Below the pieces are notes generated by a model that did no database searches, was not told the origin of the DNA, and worked only from the letters and a program-made list of their open reading frames with translations. Made by a program: the position numbers and the translations under genes. Source: RHKX01 sp963820055 (GTDB lineage: Bacteria; Actinomycetota; Thermoleophilia; Solirubrobacterales; 70-9). From it: a stretch of 64,000 nucleotides of DNA. Of the stretch, positions 61,576-64,000 are shown piece after piece. The stretch lies in assembly GCA_963820055.1 (NCBI GenBank), contig CAWFYJ010000005.1:310001-374000 (forward strand), given 5' to 3'. Position 1 is the first letter of the stretch; every line of letters starts with the position of its first letter.

Positions 61576-62919
61576 GTGGGAGACCAGGACGATTTCCGTG
61601 TAGTCATCGCCGGCGGCGGCGTCGCAGCCCTCGAGGCGGTACTCGCGATCCGCAGCCTCGAGACCGATCCGGTTGCGATCGAGCTCATCGCCCCGGGGAG
61701 GGAGTTCCGCCTCCAGGCTCTGTCGGTCGCGGAGCCGTTCGGCGGCGAGCCGCATACGCTCGATCTCGCCGACTTCTGCGATGAGCACGACATCGAGTTC
61801 CGCTCCGACTCGGTCGCCGAGGTCTGGGGAGGCCCGCAGCGGATTCTCACGGGCCGCGGCCACGAGATCTTCTACGACGCCCTGCTGCTCGCGACCGGGG
61901 CCCGCCGCGAATCGGTGCTCCCTGGGTCGCACCCATTCCGCGGCGGCGCCGACGTCGCCTGGTTCGGATCGCTGCTCGAGCGGCTCGAACGCGGTGCGAT
62001 CAGCGACGTCGCCTTTGCGGTTCCGCGTCAGGTCAAGTGGTCGCTGCCGGTCTTCGAGCTCGCCATGCTCACCGCGACCTGGCTCGCCGACCGGGATCGA
62101 ACCGATGCGGCGATCAGCGTCGTCACGCACGAGCGGGCGCCGCTCGAGGTCCTCGGTCCGGCCATCAGCGACCGGGTGGTCGAGCTGCTCGCCGAGCGCG
62201 GCGTCGAGCTCCTCTCCGGAACCCGGGTCGTCCGCTTCGATCAGGGCCGCCTCGTCTGCGAGGGCGGCAACGACCTCCGCGTCGACGAGGTCGTCGCCCT
62301 GCCGGGGCTGAGTGTGCCGGAGATCCCCGGTGTTCCCCAGGGTCGCAACGGCTTCATCGGCTGCGACGCCGAGATGCGGGTCGACGGGCTCGATCGCATC
62401 TGGGTCGCCGGCGATTCGGCATGGTTTCCGATCAAGCAGGGCGGCCTGGCCGCCCAGCAGGCCGAGATCGCCGCGGCGGGAATTCTCGGTGCTGCCGGCG
62501 CCGAGGTTGAAGTTCCGCCGTTCCGGCCGGTCCTGCGCGGTGCGCTGATCACCGGCCGGGAGCCCCAATTCATGCGCGTCGAGGTCGGCGACGACGCCCG
62601 CTCAGCACTGACGACGAGCCCGCTCTGGTGGCCGCCGATCAAGGTCGCCGGTCCGAGGCTCGGTCCCTATCTCGCGCGGCGCTGGAGCCTCGACGGAGAG
62701 GAGCCCGGGCTCGATCAGACCGAGGACCTCGAGCCCGCTCGCGACGAGCGGGAGCACGAGGCCGCCCTCCGGCTTGCCCTCGACTTCGCCGAGATCGACG
62801 GACGCGACGGCGACTACGAGGAGGCGCTGCGCTGGCTCGAGGTCGCCGAGCGCCTCAACGTGACGCTGCCCGCCGAGTTCGCGGAGCGCCGCGAGCGCTG
62901 GCGAGCCGCGGTCGCCTGA
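61576..62919 (+). CDS. FAD-dependent pyridine nucleotide-disulfide-type oxidoreductase
   Basis: A 447-residue flavoprotein of the NDH-2/sulfide-quinone-reductase-like group. The FAD-binding VVIAGGGVAALEAVLAI is followed by LQALSVAEPFGG, the ATGA element (LLLATGARRE), a second nucleotide-binding region, and the C-terminal FAD motif RIWVAGDSAWFPIKQGGLAAQQ. The last ~90 residues are an unusual charged helical extension (EREHEAALRLALDFAE and LRWLEVAERLNVTLP). The electron acceptor is unknown. A GTG start behind GGAGGATCC gives a leadered transcript downstream of the cupredoxin. Confidence 0.88.
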   Translation: MGDQDDFRVVIAGGGVAALEAVLAIRSLETDPVAIELIAPGREFRLQALSVAEPFGGEPHTLDLADFCDEHDIEFRSDSVAEVWGGPQRILTGRGHEIFYDALLLATGARRESVLPGSHPFRGGADVAWFGSLLERLERGAISDVAFAVPRQVKWSLPVFELAMLTATWLADRDRTDAAISVVTHERAPLEVLGPAISDRVVELLAERGVELLSGTRVVRFDQGRLVCEGGNDLRVDEVVALPGLSVPEIPGVPQGRNGFIGCDAEMRVDGLDRIWVAGDSAWFPIKQGGLAAQQAEIAAAGILGAAGAEVEVPPFRPVLRGALITGREPQFMRVEVGDDARSALTTSPLWWPPIKVAGPRLGPYLARRWSLDGEEPGLDQTEDLEPARDEREHEAALRLALDFAEIDGRDGDYEEALRWLEVAERLNVTLPAEFAERRERWRAAVA

Positions 62920-62948
62920 CCCGCCGGGGGATCGTCGCGGACGCCCGC

Positions 62949-63140
62949 CTACTGCCTGGCGAGCTTCCAGCCCATCGGCGACTTCTTGACGCGGCCCATG
63001 GCGAGGAGCTCGTCGAGCCCCTGCTCTGCGTCGGCACGCTCGATGCCTTCGTTCTGGGCGATCAGGGCGGGTGTGTTGAGCGCGGGCTTCGTCTCGAGGC
63101 TGTCGAGGACGAGCTTCGCGTTTTCGCTGAGTTCGGTCAT
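62949..63140 (-). CDS. small winged-helix-like protein (63 aa)
   Basis: A 63-residue protein with the pattern ELSENAKLVLDSLETKPALN, TPALIAQNEGIERADAEQGL and ELLAMGRVKKSPMGWKLA. This is a helix-helix-helix-wing order typical of a minimal winged-helix domain, similar to the N-terminal domain of some tRNA synthetases and regulators. It lacks any other domain. Function is unknown; nucleic-acid binding is a guess. It converges with the FAD oxidoreductase and is divergent from the esterase. Confidence 0.7.
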   Translation of the reverse strand: MTELSENAKLVLDSLETKPALNTPALIAQNEGIERADAEQGLDELLAMGRVKKSPMGWKLARQ

Positions 63141-63242
63141 TGCGGGCCGCAGCCTGCCAGAACCGCGCCGCGCGCGTATCGTCGCGTCGCCGGCCCGGCC
63201 GCCCGTCGCAACGATCGGGTGGCGGGCGTGTTCCAATGGAGG

Positions 63243-64000
63243 ATGATGCGAGCAGCGAGATGCATGGCGATCGGCGCGGTGGCCGTTGCTGCTGCCGTCG
63301 CCGTCCTGCCGGCCGCCGCAGGCGCCGCCGAGATCCAACCCGCCATCGCCTACGACCTCGACGGATCTCCGCCTCCGTCGCCGCCGTCCCAGGGCCAACT
63401 CGATCTCTATTCGCCGGACGGCGCGAAGGCCGGCGACCACAGGCCCGTCGTCGTCTACGTTCACGGCGGCGGCTGGAGCGTCGGCGACAAGTCAAACAAG
63501 ATCGCCGCCAAGGCCGATCTCTTCACCGCCGCCGGATACGCCTTCGCCAGCGTCAACTACAGGCTTTCTCCCGATCCCGTCGATCCCGCCTTCCCCGCCG
63601 ATCGGATCCGCTTCCCCGACCATCCCGACGACGTCGGCGAGGCGATCGGCTGGATCGACCGGAACGTCGGCGCCTACGGAGGCGACCCATCCCGGATCGT
63701 CCTGATCGGCCACTCGGCCGGCGCCCACCTCGTCTCCCTCCTCTCCACGAATCCGGCCTACGTGACTCGTTGGGGCGTCGACCGTCGCCATCTGATCGGC
63801 ACGGTCTCGCTGGACACCGACGCCTACGACGTCGCCGCGCGCGCGGCCGAAGGCTCGGCGCGGGCGAAGGCGTTGATCTACAACGCATTCGCGACGCCCG
63901 CCGAGAATGCCGCGGATGGGACCTGGGCGGCCGCTTCGCCGCTGCTCTTCGCCGACCGGCGTGACCCGCCGATGCTGCTCGTCACCCAGTCCCGCGCGCC
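63243..64000 (+). CDS. secreted alpha/beta hydrolase (carboxylesterase-like), cut by window edge
   Basis: An open frame from the ATG at 63243 to the right edge (252 codons). The signal peptide (MAIGAVAVAAAVAVLPAAAGAA) is followed by a hydrolase domain with VVVYVHGGGWSVGDKS, the HGGGW oxyanion-hole motif, ASVNYRLSPDP, and VLIGHSAGAHLVSLLS with the GHSAG nucleophile. DTDAYDVAAR follows, and the end is lost before the catalytic His. The type resembles the hormone-sensitive-lipase/BD-FAE group, which includes carboxylesterases and kynurenine formamidases. Substrate unknown. Confidence 0.88.
   Translation, partial: MMRAARCMAIGAVAVAAAVAVLPAAAGAAEIQPAIAYDLDGSPPPSPPSQGQLDLYSPDGAKAGDHRPVVVYVHGGGWSVGDKSNKIAAKADLFTAAGYAFASVNYRLSPDPVDPAFPADRIRFPDHPDDVGEAIGWIDRNVGAYGGDPSRIVLIGHSAGAHLVSLLSTNPAYVTRWGVDRRHLIGTVSLDTDAYDVAARAAEGSARAKALIYNAFATPAENAADGTWAAASPLLFADRRDPPMLLVTQSRA

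Overview
The window looks like a chromosomal segment of a high-G+C actinomycete, most likely of class Thermoleophilia (Solirubrobacterales-like). The evidence is strong G+C codon bias, frequent GTG starts, the actinobacterial order tlyA-nadK-recN-steA-steB-pyrG-xerD, dgt next to dnaG, a DUF6421 gene, and secreted proteins of the LSYANVMATVALF type that I associate with this class. Many genes have a TANNNT -10 hexamer only 6-10 bases before the start codon, which points to widespread leaderless transcription and decided several starts here.

1-30.8 kb is mostly housekeeping. The shikimate pair aroB/aroQ is followed by an M24 peptidase, a divergent cyclopropane synthase, YidC, an SDR and an MFS exporter. 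Next come efp, nusB, an XseB-like protein, a polyprenyl synthase and dxs, the last two split by a collagen-like surface gene. tlyA, nadK, recN, steA, steB, a MraY/WecA-like transferase and pyrG follow, then an M20 peptidase, DUF3866, xerD, mutM, an S58 peptidase, recO, dgt and dnaG.

30.8-42.7 kb is accessory metabolism. A tightly overlapping operon encodes DUF6421, an SDR and a PLP threonine-aldolase-like enzyme. It is followed by an HTH-HNH gene behind an SOS-box-like palindrome, tRNA-Asn, a glycosyltransferase, another SDR, a thioredoxin-like lipoprotein, a cupin, DUF202 and an acyl-CoA carboxylase carboxyltransferase.

42.9-46.5 kb is a small lower-G+C island bounded by a 42-bp direct repeat formed by the 3' half of a CAT tRNA. 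It holds a broken six-bladed YWTD-propeller surface protein, a broken secreted NucA/NucB-type DNase and an intact secreted protein. No integrase is visible.

46.5-64 kb is rich in envelope and stress functions: two RTX-like calcium-binding proteins (one badly frameshifted with about 474-bp tandem units), DUF3089, GNAT, YCII, STAS, DUF2294, a lipoprotein with FG-GAP and ASPIC/UnbV-like regions, a universal stress protein, a cupredoxin, an FAD oxidoreductase and a partial esterase.

At least ten genes carry apparent frameshifts, including the normally essential polyprenyl synthase. Part of this is probably consensus error, so broken genes are described as read and not assumed to be dead.
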